The notes under the pieces are model-generated. The model was not told where the DNA came from. It did no database searches and saw only the letters and a list, made by a program, of their open reading frames with translations. Positions 13,123 through 28,100 of a DNA stretch of 64,000 bases are shown here, piece after piece. The first letter of the stretch is position 1; each line of letters opens with the position of its first letter. The translations under genes and the position numbers were made by a program. Source of the stretch: Panopea generosa (Eukaryota > Mollusca > Bivalvia > Adapedonta > Hiatellidae); NCBI GenBank assembly GCA_029582155.1, contig CM055897.1, positions 91,208,829 through 91,272,828 of the forward strand, written 5' to 3'.

Positions 13123-16100
13123 TCCTCACCTACAGATTGCGGTGATGCTCCATCTAGTGGTTCCAACTCCTATCGCCAGTCGAGCACGGGGACACAATAT
13201 GGTAGTACAGCTACCTACAAATGTAATACGGGATATGAACACACGACTGGTACCCAGACGATATCCTGCAAAAATACTAGAAACTGGGACACAACCCCTG
13301 CTTGTACAATAAAAGGTTTGAATGCACTGTTACATTTTATTTACGTTGCGTTTTAATTGGAACTAAATGGACATTTGTTAAATTCCACGCACTCGAAACA
13401 CCTAAATATTAAAGAAATACATTATTTGTTAAAAATCTAAGAGAAAATTTCATCAGAGATATCTTGCAATATTTACAATTATCTAAAATATCTAAGATAT
13501 GGAAAAATACGTCCTAAGTGACAGCATGTACGTTATTTTTGAAATTTTATTAAATAGAAACATTTGTTTCTAGATTGTGGATCCATACCTTCCGTTCCAA
13601 ATGCATCCATTAAGTCATCTTCAGCGACCACATTTGGCAGTAGTGTCGTATTTGAGTGCGATTCAGGGTACAAACTGACTTCCGGCTCGACGAGTGTCAC
13701 GTGTCTGGCGGCGGGTATCTGGGACACATCACCTACATGTACTGTAAAAGGTATTACGGGTCTGTTTTCTTACGCTGTTTCGTGTTATGTTGGGTTCTAT
13801 TGTATACGAGATATAAGCTCCCCATTGGTTGTTTTTGCTGATGACCTTCCAAGGCGATAACCCTGTTGTCACTTCAAGAAGTTATTACGTGCTAAGATTA
13901 TTCTCATGTTGATTTTGTTCCTGTGGTAATGACGGCTGTGTCCTTTGAAATTACTTCGTTGCTTTAGGTGGACAAGTATGTTCTTATTCTTTTTTTTCTA
14001 CATAATTACAGCATCTTTCATTTAAACCCTAATGATCACTATCGAACACGCATATACGCTTCAAAATATAGTTCAGACAAGACATCTTCCCCCAAAATAG
14101 CCTGAATACTTTCTAACTCAAAACTCGACTATTCGCTTTGATCCTCTCCGATCCAAACTGAACCTAATCAGCCAGTCGTCCCATTTAGCTGTCACCAGAG
14201 AGTAACCACTCATTAATATACAATGGTCACATTTATCAACAGGTATTTTGTACTTAATAGATATATGGTGGACATGATGGACAGATATTCCTGGTCACAT
14301 GTATGGTATTCTCTTGACAGGCCATCACTTATCACACATCACTAAGTTTGACCACTTACTAACATATAAAGGTTATATATTCCAATTTTAACTAATTTAA
14401 AAGTATTATTTTCATTGATCCAGTTTTAAGCTATTTAACTAATAAAATCTATAATTATTGAGTGACTTTAAAACAATTGTTATGTTATTGATTACAACTA
14501 ATCCATAGTTACCATTTATTCAATCGGCAATTATGGCCTTATGGAACGTTTACTTATTATTATGTTTTTATTTAGTACTATATTGTTATAGTTGTTGCTT
14601 CATTGTTTAATATTGATTGATTGGTTGATTCTTTATTTCCTCCATAGTACAAATATACAGGAGAGTATAAACATTTAAACAGCAAATGGGAGTACAATAA
14701 ATATACAAAAACATAATACACATATAGACAATTAAATGACAATCATATATATACAATACAAACAAACATATTACTTCGATAGTTCAAACAACTTACATAT
14801 ATACAAACAAAATAAATAAATGATATGTCCATTCAAATTGCAAAATATATTGACACTTTTAGAAGAGTATTGCATATAATGACTGATATGACTTGCCGAA
14901 ACGAAACACAAGAACATACATACACTATATGGGTGCTAAAAGTGGTATTAGTTCCAAATAATATCTTTCAAAAACATAATTGTATTCGTACCTTAAAAGT
15001 TAAATGAAAGGTACGCATTATTTGAAGACATTATAATTTTTTTTTTTTTTTTTTTTTTTAACAATTTGAATACAAACAATAGATATATAATATAATATTT
15101 AAAATTAAAATATTATTGTGTATTGTTATTTTCGTTGTCAATACGAGATAACGACGTGCTCAGCAACAAAGTGACAACATACAAAAGATGAAGTATTGTG
15201 TGTGTTATCTACATAAACGTATATCTTAATGCTTTAGTCATATGATGTAAATGTCTAAATGTAATTTTTGAAATAGCAACCGTTTGTTTATCTGTCATGT
15301 TTAAAGAAGGATAACCGGAAACAGTTCTATAATTTGATTAAAGGCGTCCATGTTACAAAGCTTATTGTACATAACTGATCCACATACTTTGTGTATATTA
15401 CATAATAAAGTATGTCGGAGGGAATTATTTGACGAGCAGAACAAAATTAAATGTTCAGCTACAGTTTCTGTAATGAGACTGCACTGCGGACAAACAGTTT
15501 GATATTTGCGGGCAAATAATTTACCAATTATAAAAGTAACAGTTCTACAGTATGGTAGAGAATCGCGATATATTTGGCAGAAATACCAAATACTGTTTGG
15601 TACGATTTCTCTTTGTATATTGAGAAAACTACTGAGACTGTCGTCTTGAACCAGTCTTGCTCTAAAGTCAAATTCGGCTGATTTATGTATACTTAATTTA
15701 AGTCTTTTTTCCATTGTCTTAACGTAGGGAAGAATGCAGTGGAAATGTATTTCGTTAGAACATCGGTCAATTTGTATTTGCCTAGAATACGGTAGATATC
15801 TGGTATAAAACCCTGCGTTTTACGTGGATAAGACATGAATTGTATGAGCCTAATAACAAAAAGTGTGTTTATCCTGAAGCGTTTATTAATACTACATAAT
15901 TGTCCAAACATCAAGAGCTTTCGCTTATCAATTTCATGCTCGATTCGTGTGAGGTCAATTAAAGCCAGCGCGACGTCACTACGAGTTTGTTTTGGTAAAG
16001 ACTGCATATGTTTAACACATTGAACATGTACTCGTTCTAGCGATTTGAGTTGCGTGTCCGTAATGGCTTTCCATAGTTCGCAGCCGTATAAAGCTCTCGA

Positions 16101-19100
16101 GAGGACAACAGTTTGATATAAATGTTTTACTGTAATTGGGTGTAAACCATTTTGATGGACGCTACAGTCGGCTAATCCAAAATATGTTTTACGTAGTTTA
16201 GTGCACGCGTCTTTGATGTTTTCATTCAGACACATGTCTTTACTACATGAAATGCCTAGATGAACATATGTATCGGTTTCAATGACAGTACTTTGGCCTA
16301 AACGCCATTGCCTTGAGTTATTTTGTGATTCAGAACTGCATTCATTAAAAACAATGACATTACATTTATTTGCATTATAAGTATATCGTTCTCGGATAGA
16401 GTTATTATGACATATGGTCATAAGTTTTTCTAATCCGTTCTTAGTCAGTGAACTGAGCACCATATCGTCTGCAGAAGTTGGGCAACAGTAACCCGTATCA
16501 TTTATTTTCAGACCGTAATAGGATTGATCTAACTTATTCATTAGATCATTTAAGAAGAGTAGATAGAAGTACGGGCTCATTACTTGGCCTTGCCTTGTTC
16601 CCTGTAAAATTGGGAACCAATCCGAAGATTGGCCTTGTGACCTAACGCAGCTAAAAATATTTTCAAACATGTTTTGTATAATTTTAAAAATAGATTTGTT
16701 GACACCTGTTTTATATAATTTAAGCATCACTATGCTATGAGATACGTGGTCAAATGCTTGTCTCACGTCGAGGAAGCATGTAAAAAGTTTAGAGTTGTTT
16801 TCTTTTGCAAAAAAGATACTTTCTCGTAATAGAAAAGACGTCATTTTACAATTAATGTTTCTTTGAAAACCGCCTTGCAATGTGTTTAACCTGAGTGTAC
16901 CAGATTGCTCTAACATTTTTAGTAAAATCTTTTCGTACAATTTTAAAATAGTAGAACAAAGTGATATGGCCCTGTAACTATTTGGGTCCGTTTTGTTTTT
17001 ATTGTTGCCTTTGTAGAGGGTCGTTATAATACCCTTTTTCATTTCAACAGGTACATGTGCTAGTAAAGACATATTGTGAAATAATTTTGTAATTACGGAA
17101 AGTAATAGCGGACCACCGTATATCATATTTTCGTAATAAATAAGATCACTGCCACAGGTTTTTTTCTTTTTACAAGATTTTAAAGCCTGTTCAACCATAG
17201 TTAAATTGATCTCAATGTCGTTACATTGATGTGTATTTAATTCAGACTTAATGTTCAACAACTCTTCATCGCATGATCGTGCATAGGCTGAATCAAAACC
17301 ATGATCTTGCAGAGTGTATAACTCTGAAAAATAGTTTTTCCAGCCATTATTAATATCGACCGGATTCTCATACGATTGTCCATTAAAATTCATTTTAAGA
17401 GTGGTTTCTGATTTCTTATTTTTCTTACGCCTATTTATCAATTTCCAGAACTCATTATTGTCCATATCTGCCGCTGCATCAATTTCCCGTTCTAAGCTAG
17501 ACAGATACGTTTGGACAACAGCGCGATGGACTTTACGAAATTTGTTTTTTGATGCCTTATAGTTTCTATAACTAAGGGATTGAATACTGCGAGGGCGATT
17601 TTCATTTAACCATTGTATCCTTTTTGAATTCATTTTGTTATGTAAATATGATAATTCACGATTCCAGTATGGTTTAATAAATGGTTTAAATTTTGATCTT
17701 GGAATGTATTTATTGGTCGCATTATTCATTAAATTAACGACGGTCGTATATAACGAGTCAACGTCACCGGGCGTAGATATATGTAATGAAAGCAAATCGT
17801 TACGCATTATGTTTGTATTTAAAAAACTGCAATATTTATATATTTTTTCCTGCTTCACATCATGCCAATTTATATTATGATAAGTTTCACTTGAATGAAT
17901 ATTATTTTCAATTTGACATTCTATTTTACAAACAATTGGACGATGAGTCGAAACATTTAAACAACTGTCATCTAAAATTTTACATGACTTTATCAGCTCA
18001 ATAGAACTTGATTCAATTAATATGTGATCTATGAGTGTCTCTCTATCAATATTATATGGCACATTACTAAATTCTGCTCCATAACACAGGCTTAGCGAAT
18101 TAACGGCTAACAAATTATAATTAAGCATAAAATCAACTAACAATTTTCCTCGGCTATCGAGTTTAAATGTAGGTTGGTTTCTGGAGGATAATTCAGTATT
18201 ATAATCACCCATAAGACATATTATACCCGTTGTCCTGTATATACATAGTATATTCTCTACATCGTCTAAACATTTCTTATACATGGCAAAAGAGTAGTTT
18301 TTACATGGAAAGTACACTTGAAAAATAAATATAGAAATTCCTATAGAAGACATAATTTGGATACCTAATATATATTTACTTTCTAAGTTCAAAGGTGAAA
18401 CAATATCGTTTAGACGCTTGTTCCAGAACATACAGATGCCACCCTTACCAACTCTTCGGTTGCTTGGCAACAGAAGATCAGGATCAGAAATCGAATGACA
18501 TGAATATTTATTATTGATGCAATCAAGAAAGTGTAAATCATGTTTGAATAACCAATGCTCGGCAATGCCGCAGACATCTATAGCATTATTTTCTAAAAAA
18601 TCACTTAAATAACTCGCACTGGACATAATTCCGGTCGCGTTCCATGTGGCTATATTTAGAAATAAATTACTTATACCTGACATAATTAATCAATATCATA
18701 GTCCGAGGCTACTATTTAGTACTATATTGTTATAGTTGTTGCTTCATTGTTTAATAATGATATGAATATATGGTGACAATATCAATGTACACTTTTTGAT
18801 TGTTTTTTTAAACTGTGGTCCTTAGGAAGGAAATTGGGGTGTTAGTATATTATTTTCATATATGGGAATACAACTTGTATTTAACATTTCCACATGTTTT
18901 TTTCTCTTACGATTTTGTATTGCATATAAAGCATAATACGAACACTGTCACCTTTGTAAATTACTTGTCTGATAGGACTTTTAATTACGCTGCCAGTTTT
19001 TCTGTATACATTGATTGTCTGTATTATAATTATTTAAAGCTCCCCATATCTAATGTGTATATGTCTTTATTGCGCATATGTCATATAAATTTTACGACTC

Positions 19101-22100
19101 CTGTTTGACATATATTTGCTGATGTCGCTAAATTTACGCGTATATTGGACGTAAAAAAATTCTCTTAAATTTTTACTCTTGAAATAATTTTCTTTTCCAG
19201 ATTGTGGACCAGCTCCTACGATTTCACATGGGACTCTTACTGCAGCCCTTGCAACGTCAACAGTGGTTGGTAGTACAGCATCATACACATGTGATACCGG
19301 ATACCAGCTTACGGCTGGTTCCTTGTCAATATCCTGTCTAAATACTGGCCAGTGGGACACAACTCCTACATGTTCCAGCATTGGTAATATAATTACTATC
19401 ACGATTAACACGTTCAATATTGATACAGTAGATCACAAATTATTAATATGTGATACATGGTGGATATAATCAAATGTACGTGTGACCACGGCTTACTTTT
19501 TGTCACATTGTGTATTGTAATTATAGTTGCGAGCCTTCGGGTTTCAAGCACTCTGATATATATATACATAATTCTATAGTCTGTTTCATTCGTTTATGTT
19601 GTGACGTTAGTTAATCAGTATATACATGTATGTATTGCACGTAGTTATTGAGCGAATGTATGATAATTATGTGTATAAATATTGCCTATGTGTAGAAAAA
19701 AAAACTGAACAATGGATGCATTGAATATGTCACATTGTTACCGGCTATAATTATGCAATCTATGTAAAGTACATATATGTCGTAACACATGGTTATCATT
19801 ATGCATTATTAGAAAGACACACATGTGTCATTACAGTTTTATATATACATCGTTAGACGCAAGGCACACACGTGCCATAATATCAGTACACCATATTGCA
19901 AATATTGAATTATCAACAGAACAAATAAAAGAATGTGTTTTATATATTAAATACATGCATTGATTAAAAGATAAATGTTATAGGATTCAACGTATGTGAT
20001 GAGATTTAGTTTTTATAATTAACAAGACGTCATTAATGAAGACTAAAAGAAAATAGGTTCTCTTTGGAGGCTCTAACCAAGATTGTAAATACCTACAACC
20101 TTACACGGGTAGCGCCACGTATTGCTGAATGGTGCACATGTTGTACATGTTCCATTCTATGTTGGACATGCGGTTTCTGATTTATAAACTAAAACATGAT
20201 CGAATAGTACAGTAATAATATATATGTGAATGGTTTGACCCTTACTTAAGACAAAACACTAACGTCACGTTGAGTTGACTAATGTGTATGATTAATATTA
20301 GCTAATGCAAGCATAGAACTGATCTTTGTCTGCAAACATAGATCATATCATTAGTGTGCAAACATGTAGTCTGCAAACATAGATCGTACCATTAGTCTGC
20401 AAACATTGACCATACCAATAGTGTACAAACATGTAGTCTGCAAACAGATCATACCACTAGTATGCAAACATGCAGTCTGCAAACATAGATCATACCTTAA
20501 GTATGCAAACATATAGTCTGCAAACACAAGATCATACCATTAGTATGCAAACATGTAATCTGCAAAAATAGGTCATACCATTAGTATGCAAACATGTAGT
20601 CTGCAAACATAGATCAAACCATTAGTATGCGAACAAGTAGTCTGCAAACATAGATCATACCATTAGTATGCAAACATGTAGTCTGCAAACATAGATCATA
20701 CCATTAGTATGCAAACATGTAGTCTGCAAACATAGAACATGACATTGGTCTATGACATTAATATGATGTACATCACAAAAATAGAACTGTTTAAGCAAGA
20801 ATAAAACTTGTTATCTTAAGAGAACTTGTCATCATTTAACTGTATTATTTGAAACTTTGTAGAAGATAACGTTGATAACATCACATGTCTATGAATATCT
20901 TCGGGAATATTGCAGGCCCCACTGTAGGATCCCATTGTAGTAGTATTCCGTCACCAACTGTGAAGTCCACACTAGTCTCGAACACTGGTACAGCTGCTGG
21001 GATCGGTTCAGCCACATACAAGTGTAATACTGGATATACAACCCCTGATTCCCTCACGATAGCCTGCAAAATAGATGCAACCTGGGAAATATCTCCACCC
21101 TCTTGTATAATAAAAGGTAAGCTTTGAAGACTGTTTGAACTTATACTGTCTGTCTTGTGAGATTGTACACATATTTCAAATACTTCGTATTTATACTGCA
21201 TATACATGTTTATATCATTTGCAGACAGTTTATATGAATTGTGTGTTTTCAGATTGTGGACTTGTTCCGTCGGGTGGTGCAGGGTCACATTTAGAAGCAC
21301 CAACATCTACAACAACAACTTTTGGAAGTAAAGCTAAATTTACATGTACGTCTGGATACATTCTTGACACTGGATCTCTCACTATCACGTGTCTTGATAC
21401 GGGACATTGGGAACAGAACCCAACTTGCAAACCATTAGGTGCGTATTAAGTTGCTTACTTGGTGCACTAATTAATCAACCAGTTGAGTTTAAGTTGTTTT
21501 AATTATCTGAAATGAGGTGGCTTTACTTAGAACAGAGGTAAGATTATATAACACGCTCGTAGTGTGACGCGAACAAGCATACTTGTCAAAAGTTGTGTCC
21601 ATCATAATGTATGACTTTGTGTCCATTATAATGTATGACTTTATGTTTATTATAATGTATGACTTTGTGTCCATTATAATGTATGACTTTGTGTCTATTA
21701 TAATGTATGACTTTGTGTCCATTATAATGTATGACATTGTATCTATGAGTATAGGAGTTGTGTCCATTATAATGTAAGACTTTGTATCTATGAATATAGG
21801 AGTTGTGTCCATTATAATGTATGACTTTGTGTCTATGAGAATAGGAGTTGTGTCCATTATAATGTATGACTTTGTATCTATGAATATAGGAGTTGTGTCC
21901 ATTATAATGTATGACTTTGTGTCTATGAGTATAGGAGTTGTGTTTATTATAATGTATGACTTTGAATCTATGAGTATAAGAGTTGTGTCCATTATAATGT
22001 ATGACTTTGTATCTATGAGTATATGAGTTGTGTTCATTATAATGTATGACTTTGTATCTATGAGTATAAGAGATGTGTCCATTATAATGTATGACTGTAT

Positions 22101-25100
22101 GTCTATTATAATGTATGCATTTGTATCTATGAGTACAGGGATATTAGAAAGCAACGTAAAACCTTCAATGACATTTTTTACTTACAATGTCATGTGGTAT
22201 AAGAATATCATGTGACATTTAAAATGGCTTGTGGTATTTACATTGTCATGTGGTATTCACAATGTCATGTGGTATTTACATTGTCATGTGGTATTCACAA
22301 TGTCATGTGGTATTTACAATGTAATGTGGTATTCACAATGGCATGTGGTATTCATAATGTCATGTGGCATTTACAATGTCATGTGGCATTTAAAATGGAT
22401 TGTGGCATTTACAATGGCTTGTGGTATTCACAATGTCATTTGGTATTCACAATGTCATGTGGTATTTACAATATCATTTGGTTTTCACAATGTCATGTGG
22501 CATTTACAATGTCATGTGGCATTTAAAATGGATTGTGGCATTTACAATAGCTTGTGGTATTAACGAGGTTATGTGACATTCATAATGCCATGTGGCATTC
22601 ACAATGCCATGTGGCATTCACAATGTCATGTGGCATTCACAATGTCAAGTGGTATTTACAATGTCATGTGATATTTACAATGTCATGTGGTATTCACAAT
22701 GTCATTTGGTGCCTACAATGTCAAGTGATACTTACAATTTCATGTGGTATTCACAATGTCATGTGGCATTCACAATGTCAAGTGGTATTTACAATGTCAA
22801 GTCGTATATACAATGTCATGTGCTATTTACAGTGTTATGTGTTATTTACAATGTAATGTTGTATTCACAATGGCATATGACATTCACAATGTTTTGTGGT
22901 ATTAACAATGTCAAGTGGTACTTACAATGTCATGTGGTATTAACAATGTCATGTGGTATTTACAGTGCCATGTGGTATTAAAAGTGTCAAGTGATATTTA
23001 CAATGTCATGTGATATTTACAATGTCATTGGGTATTTACAGTGTCATGTGGTATTCACAATGTCATATGGCATTCGCAATGTCAAGTGGTACTTACAATG
23101 TCATGTGGTATTTACAATGTCATGTTGCATTCACAATGTCATGTGGTATTTACAATGTCATGTGGTATTTACAGTTTCATGTGGCATTCACATAGTCAAG
23201 TGGTTCTTACAATGTCATGTGGCATTCACAATGGCATGTGGTATTTACAATGTCATGTGGTATTGGTATTTACAGTGCCATGTGGCATTCACAATGTCAA
23301 GTGGTACGTACAATGTCATGTGTCATTCACAATGTCATGTGGTATTTACAATGTCATGTGGTATTTACAGTGTCATGTGATATTTACAATGTCAAGTGAT
23401 ATTTATTATGTCATGTGGTATTCACAATGTCATGGGGGCATTCACAATGTCAAGTGGTACTTACAATGTCATGTTGTATTCACAATGTCATGTGACTTTC
23501 ACAATGTCAAGTTGTACTTACAATGTCGTGTTGTATTAACAATGTCATGTGGTATTTACAGTGCCATGTGGTATTTACAATGTCATGTGGTATTTACAAT
23601 GAATGTGGTTTTTACAGTTTCATGTGGTATTTACAATGATAAGTGATATTTACAATGTCATGTGGTATTTACAATGTAATGGGGGTATTTACAATGTCAT
23701 GTGATATTTACATATATATACCAATTTGCGCATTTCGTAACGATGTGCTATAAAACAACCGTTTGGTACCCGTTTACAAATATATTATTATATTTAGCGC
23801 GTAATATAGTGATATAATGTCAAACTCCGATATGTAAGCGGCATGTGTGCCCTTTAATCAGGATAATGGGTTGCGTCCTTTGGCATTCATCCAATAGTTT
23901 CTTCAAACTCATTTTATCCTTGTAGACGTCGAGTGTATATAGTATAGCAGGGTAAACTTATTTTAACAATCAATGTGTTATAAGGCTGTTTAGAATTAAT
24001 TGCTTCATTTCGGCAGACTGTGGAAGTGCTCCTACCAAAGGCACATACTCTTCGAAATCTAGTGAAACTGGGACAACGTTCGGTAAAACGTCTACTTACA
24101 CATGTGATACTGGTTATAAGCCTTCGTCCCCTGGCACACTCACCATACATTGTTTGTTTACTGGTCGGTGGGAAACTGCGCCCACCTGTCTCATCAAAGG
24201 TAAGGCTTAAAAGAAAAACGTTTTTAAATTTGCCTTGTTTTAGCGCACTTTCTGTAAACTTTGCGAGAGATATTATTGCACTTTTATTTTGTAACAGTAC
24301 ATGTATGTGAATTTTACCTATAAAGAAATGATTTGTATCACATAATTCATCAATATATGCGTTCAAATATTCACGTAAATAATCAAATTTTGGACAACAA
24401 AATATGAAATGCATTTTATCTTCAGCAATATTTAAATTACACTGTTTACATGTACAAATCTTTGGTATCATGGTAAACCAATATACGGACCTAACTTGAT
24501 TGCAATGGGAAGCAAACCAGAGCGTGGTTATGTAATACATGATCTTTTTGTTAAGTTTCATTTTTAACATATAACTCGCACTCATATTCAAATTTAGTAT
24601 TATCATTTATGATAAGCTGAATTTAAAAAAATATATAATTTGTCCATTTTATCTTATATTGTTGAAATAGAAGATAACATAGTGATTACATCTTTGGTAA
24701 ATGTGGTGTTATAAAAACTTCTTAAAAAAAGGAATTAAAGTCGCGTTCTTTATCAATTTCTTTAAATATAGATTTAGTGTATAATAAAACTAGAAGTAAT
24801 TTCCATTATGAATAAGAGGTACATACAACATATGACGTAAACATGACCATGTTCGGCCTTTTTAACATCTTAATTTATAGCAGGAAAATCGAGTATTTTT
24901 AGACCTTAGTCGAATTTTACCTAACATATAGAATCAAAAAATATATCACCACTTACACGTTTGACGAATGTATGGATCTACAAATGCAAAGATTACAGCA
25001 AACGCCAAAATTCTGAAAATACTAGCGAAAAACGGGAACTATTTTCTCTCTCGATTTTTTCGAAAAAAAGACGGCTTCAAATCTAATGTGCTCAAGTATT

Positions 25101-28100
25101 AATAAGCACATTTCGATTTGATGTTTTCCGAAATTAACTTAAAAGCTTTAGTTAAAAATCAACAATGTATTGCATATAATAGTATTATTCTTTTCTTATG
25201 CTAAGTATGGTATGCTAAATGCATCGGAAAGTCTAAATTAAACTTATTTCAGATTGTGGCGCTCCACCTACTGCCCAAAACGCTGTCCTTTCTGGAAGAA
25301 CGGGGACAGAATATGGAGATTCAGCTTCATATACATGTAACACGGGTTACACAACAAGTTCTACTCTCGACATATCCTGCTATGACAGCTGGCAGTCAGC
25401 ACCTGTATGCCAGAAGAAAGGTAATATTACAGCGGTCTGTTTTAACAGTCAGTAGTTCCAAGGCTGAAAACGTGTGACTAAATCATGCATCCTACTGAAG
25501 CAAACCTCTCACAAATATCCCAATTATATATAGCTTCTTGTTTGTAACTCTGCAGGGAAATCATAGTTTTGCGACAGTTTTCATAATTCAGCTGTCAAAC
25601 TTTTTATGTATGTTATCTTTGAATGCTACGTCTCTAGTTGGATAAACGTTATCTGATATTGCTCTAAATAATGTAGCATACAAAGAAAACATGTCATAAA
25701 CAGAAAAAAAGATGAAATTTGATATTGAATTCTTAGATACTATGGTGAATACAATAGTCACATGTACACTGATATATACAAAAACGAGATAAACAAGCAA
25801 CTATGTGTTTAAAGCCACTGTTGCCATAGACCTAGCACAAATAAAGCTTGGAATAAGGCTTGAAATATATGTGAAAAAGGCGAAGATTTTAAGCGATATA
25901 GTCGAGAGTTAAAATGCAACTTTCATATTCAAACAAGGCACACGATAGTATCTATAAGTATATGTATGCCTTACACCGGTATGTATAATATACGTATGCC
26001 TTACACCGGTATCAATAAGTATATGTATGCCTTACACCGGTATCAATAAGTATACGTATGCCTTACACCGGTATCAATAAGTATACGTATGCCTTACACC
26101 AGTATCAATAAGTATATGTATGCCTTACACCGCTATCAATAAGTATATGTATGCCTTACACCTTACACCGGTATCAGTAAGTATATGTATGCCTTACACC
26201 GCTATCAATAAGTATATGTATGCCTTACACCTTACACCGGTATCAGTAAGTATATGTATGCTTTACACCAGTATCAATAAGTATATGTATGCCTTACACC
26301 GCTATCAATAAGTATATGTATGCCTTACACCTTACACCAGTATCAGTAAGTATATGTATGCCTTACACCGCTATCAATAAGTATATGTATGCCTTACACC
26401 TTACACCGGTATCAGTAAGTATATGTATGCATTACCCCTCTATCAATAAGTATATGTATGCCTTACACCTTACACCGGTATCAGTAAGTATATGTATGCC
26501 TTACACCGTTATCAATTAGTATATGTATGCCTTACACCGCTATCAATAAGTATATGTATGCCTTACACCTTACACCGGTATCAGTAAGTATATGTATGCC
26601 TTACATCTTACACCGGTATCAGTAAGTATATGTATGCCTTACACCGTTATCAATGAGTATATGTATACCTTACACCGGTCAGATAAAAGTAGCTGTCGCT
26701 TGTGGCATTTCGACGGCACGAAAAAAAAAATATGCGACACTTTGGTTCCAAGCAAGACCAAACGTCTGACAAAGAGAAGAGATAACAGCTGAACAACCAT
26801 ATGTGAGATGTGTGACAACATCTCAAACGCGTTTGAATGATAGTATAGTTTCAGAATTACGATGAATTCCGGAAAATTATTTTGACGAAATGTATGATGG
26901 AATATATAATTTCTAAATAATTGAGTTTTGGCTTTTGATAAACAATAGTTACTATATACGGTTTAACTATTTTTACAGTTTCAGGAAAGTAAATGTTTAA
27001 CTATTCTGGTGTTAAGTCGGTTTTTACCCTAACACCAACCTAAACCAAGTTATAGAATATATAGAACATGAATACTCATTTATTATTGAATTTATTAAAG
27101 GAGTTGGAAAAAAAAAATATATGCGATGCTTTGCGGGAATTTATATAACATCAATGAGTTTGATAAGTTATATGATAAATGTCTCACTACACAGTTGAAT
27201 TTTGTTCTTTGTTCTATGTAAAATAAGGTCTAGGATATCCCTTGTTAAAAAAAAATCCACATAGATTTTTTTTGCATTTTTTTTCCATAGCAGGAATATA
27301 AACCAACATAAAAATGCACAAAAACTGGTACGTTGACCACATTGTTTTTTTTTAAAAAGGGTGCAGTGACAACCTGAGATTTTTTTTTTTATAAAAGAAG
27401 TCCTCAAATGCTCATAAAAACATGCATATGTTGAAATCTTATAAAAGTCACTTTTTAACACCAGGGATGTCTTACTGCAGTATATGCTATACCAACTTTT
27501 GCTCTACTCATCTGCAGCAAGAAATCACAACTACTATTAACCATTTTGAAAATATTTCAAAACCAAAATTACATAGGCCTTATTTTTTAGCGTAAGAATC
27601 ATGTTACCGTGGGAAAAAAGGGGCGTAACTGTGTGGTGAGACGTAAATGAGCACGATTCATATAACTCAAGAAAAATGTTCATTTACGATATATTTGATA
27701 AATAGGGCTTTTTAGCTTTCGTCTATCGTCATATGATGTAACGTCTCAAAATAGCGTCATTTTATCATGACAAATCGACGTCATTTATATGTTTGGACTT
27801 GTCACGTACAATAGCCGAGTTATAGGGACAACTTCAATAGATGAATAAGAAGTGATATTAACCTAGGTTAATATAAAATAAAATTTTGTCGTCTCCTGCA
27901 CCGTAAATTATGTGATATAATTATGTAGTTATCCAAACATTACAATGTTTCCTGATTTTAATGCAAAGTATTATGAGAAACTATAATATAACTGTAATAT
28001 GTTGTGTATATAATGTCATGTTACGTAAAATGTGTATACATACGTTACATTACAGATTGTGGTAGTCCGTCCAGTGTCCCTAATGCAGCAGTACCGGCAT

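Larger units (their letters stand above)
14613..18712 (-). mobile_element. Non-LTR retrotransposon (LINE, CR1/L2-like) in intron 10
   Basis: A 4.1-kb minus-strand element between perfect 44-bp duplications. Its 5' end lies only about 29 bp upstream of the ORF2 start, so there is no ORF1; it is probably 5'-truncated. Its 3' end is a short (AATC)n-type tail after an aataaa, as in CR1/L2-type elements. A run of 23 T at 15037-15059 (poly-A on the element strand) lies inside it, about 425 bp before the 3' end. It inserted antisense to the host gene. Confidence 0.88.

Noticed and set aside
21489-23646. Open frames of 60-221 codons on both strands
   Set aside because: Products of the 24/45-bp and 19-bp arrays; no exon borders or protein motifs.
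23914-24606. 230-codon minus-strand gene
   Set aside because: The right part is a LINE tail; the left part is the antisense shadow of sushi exon 14.
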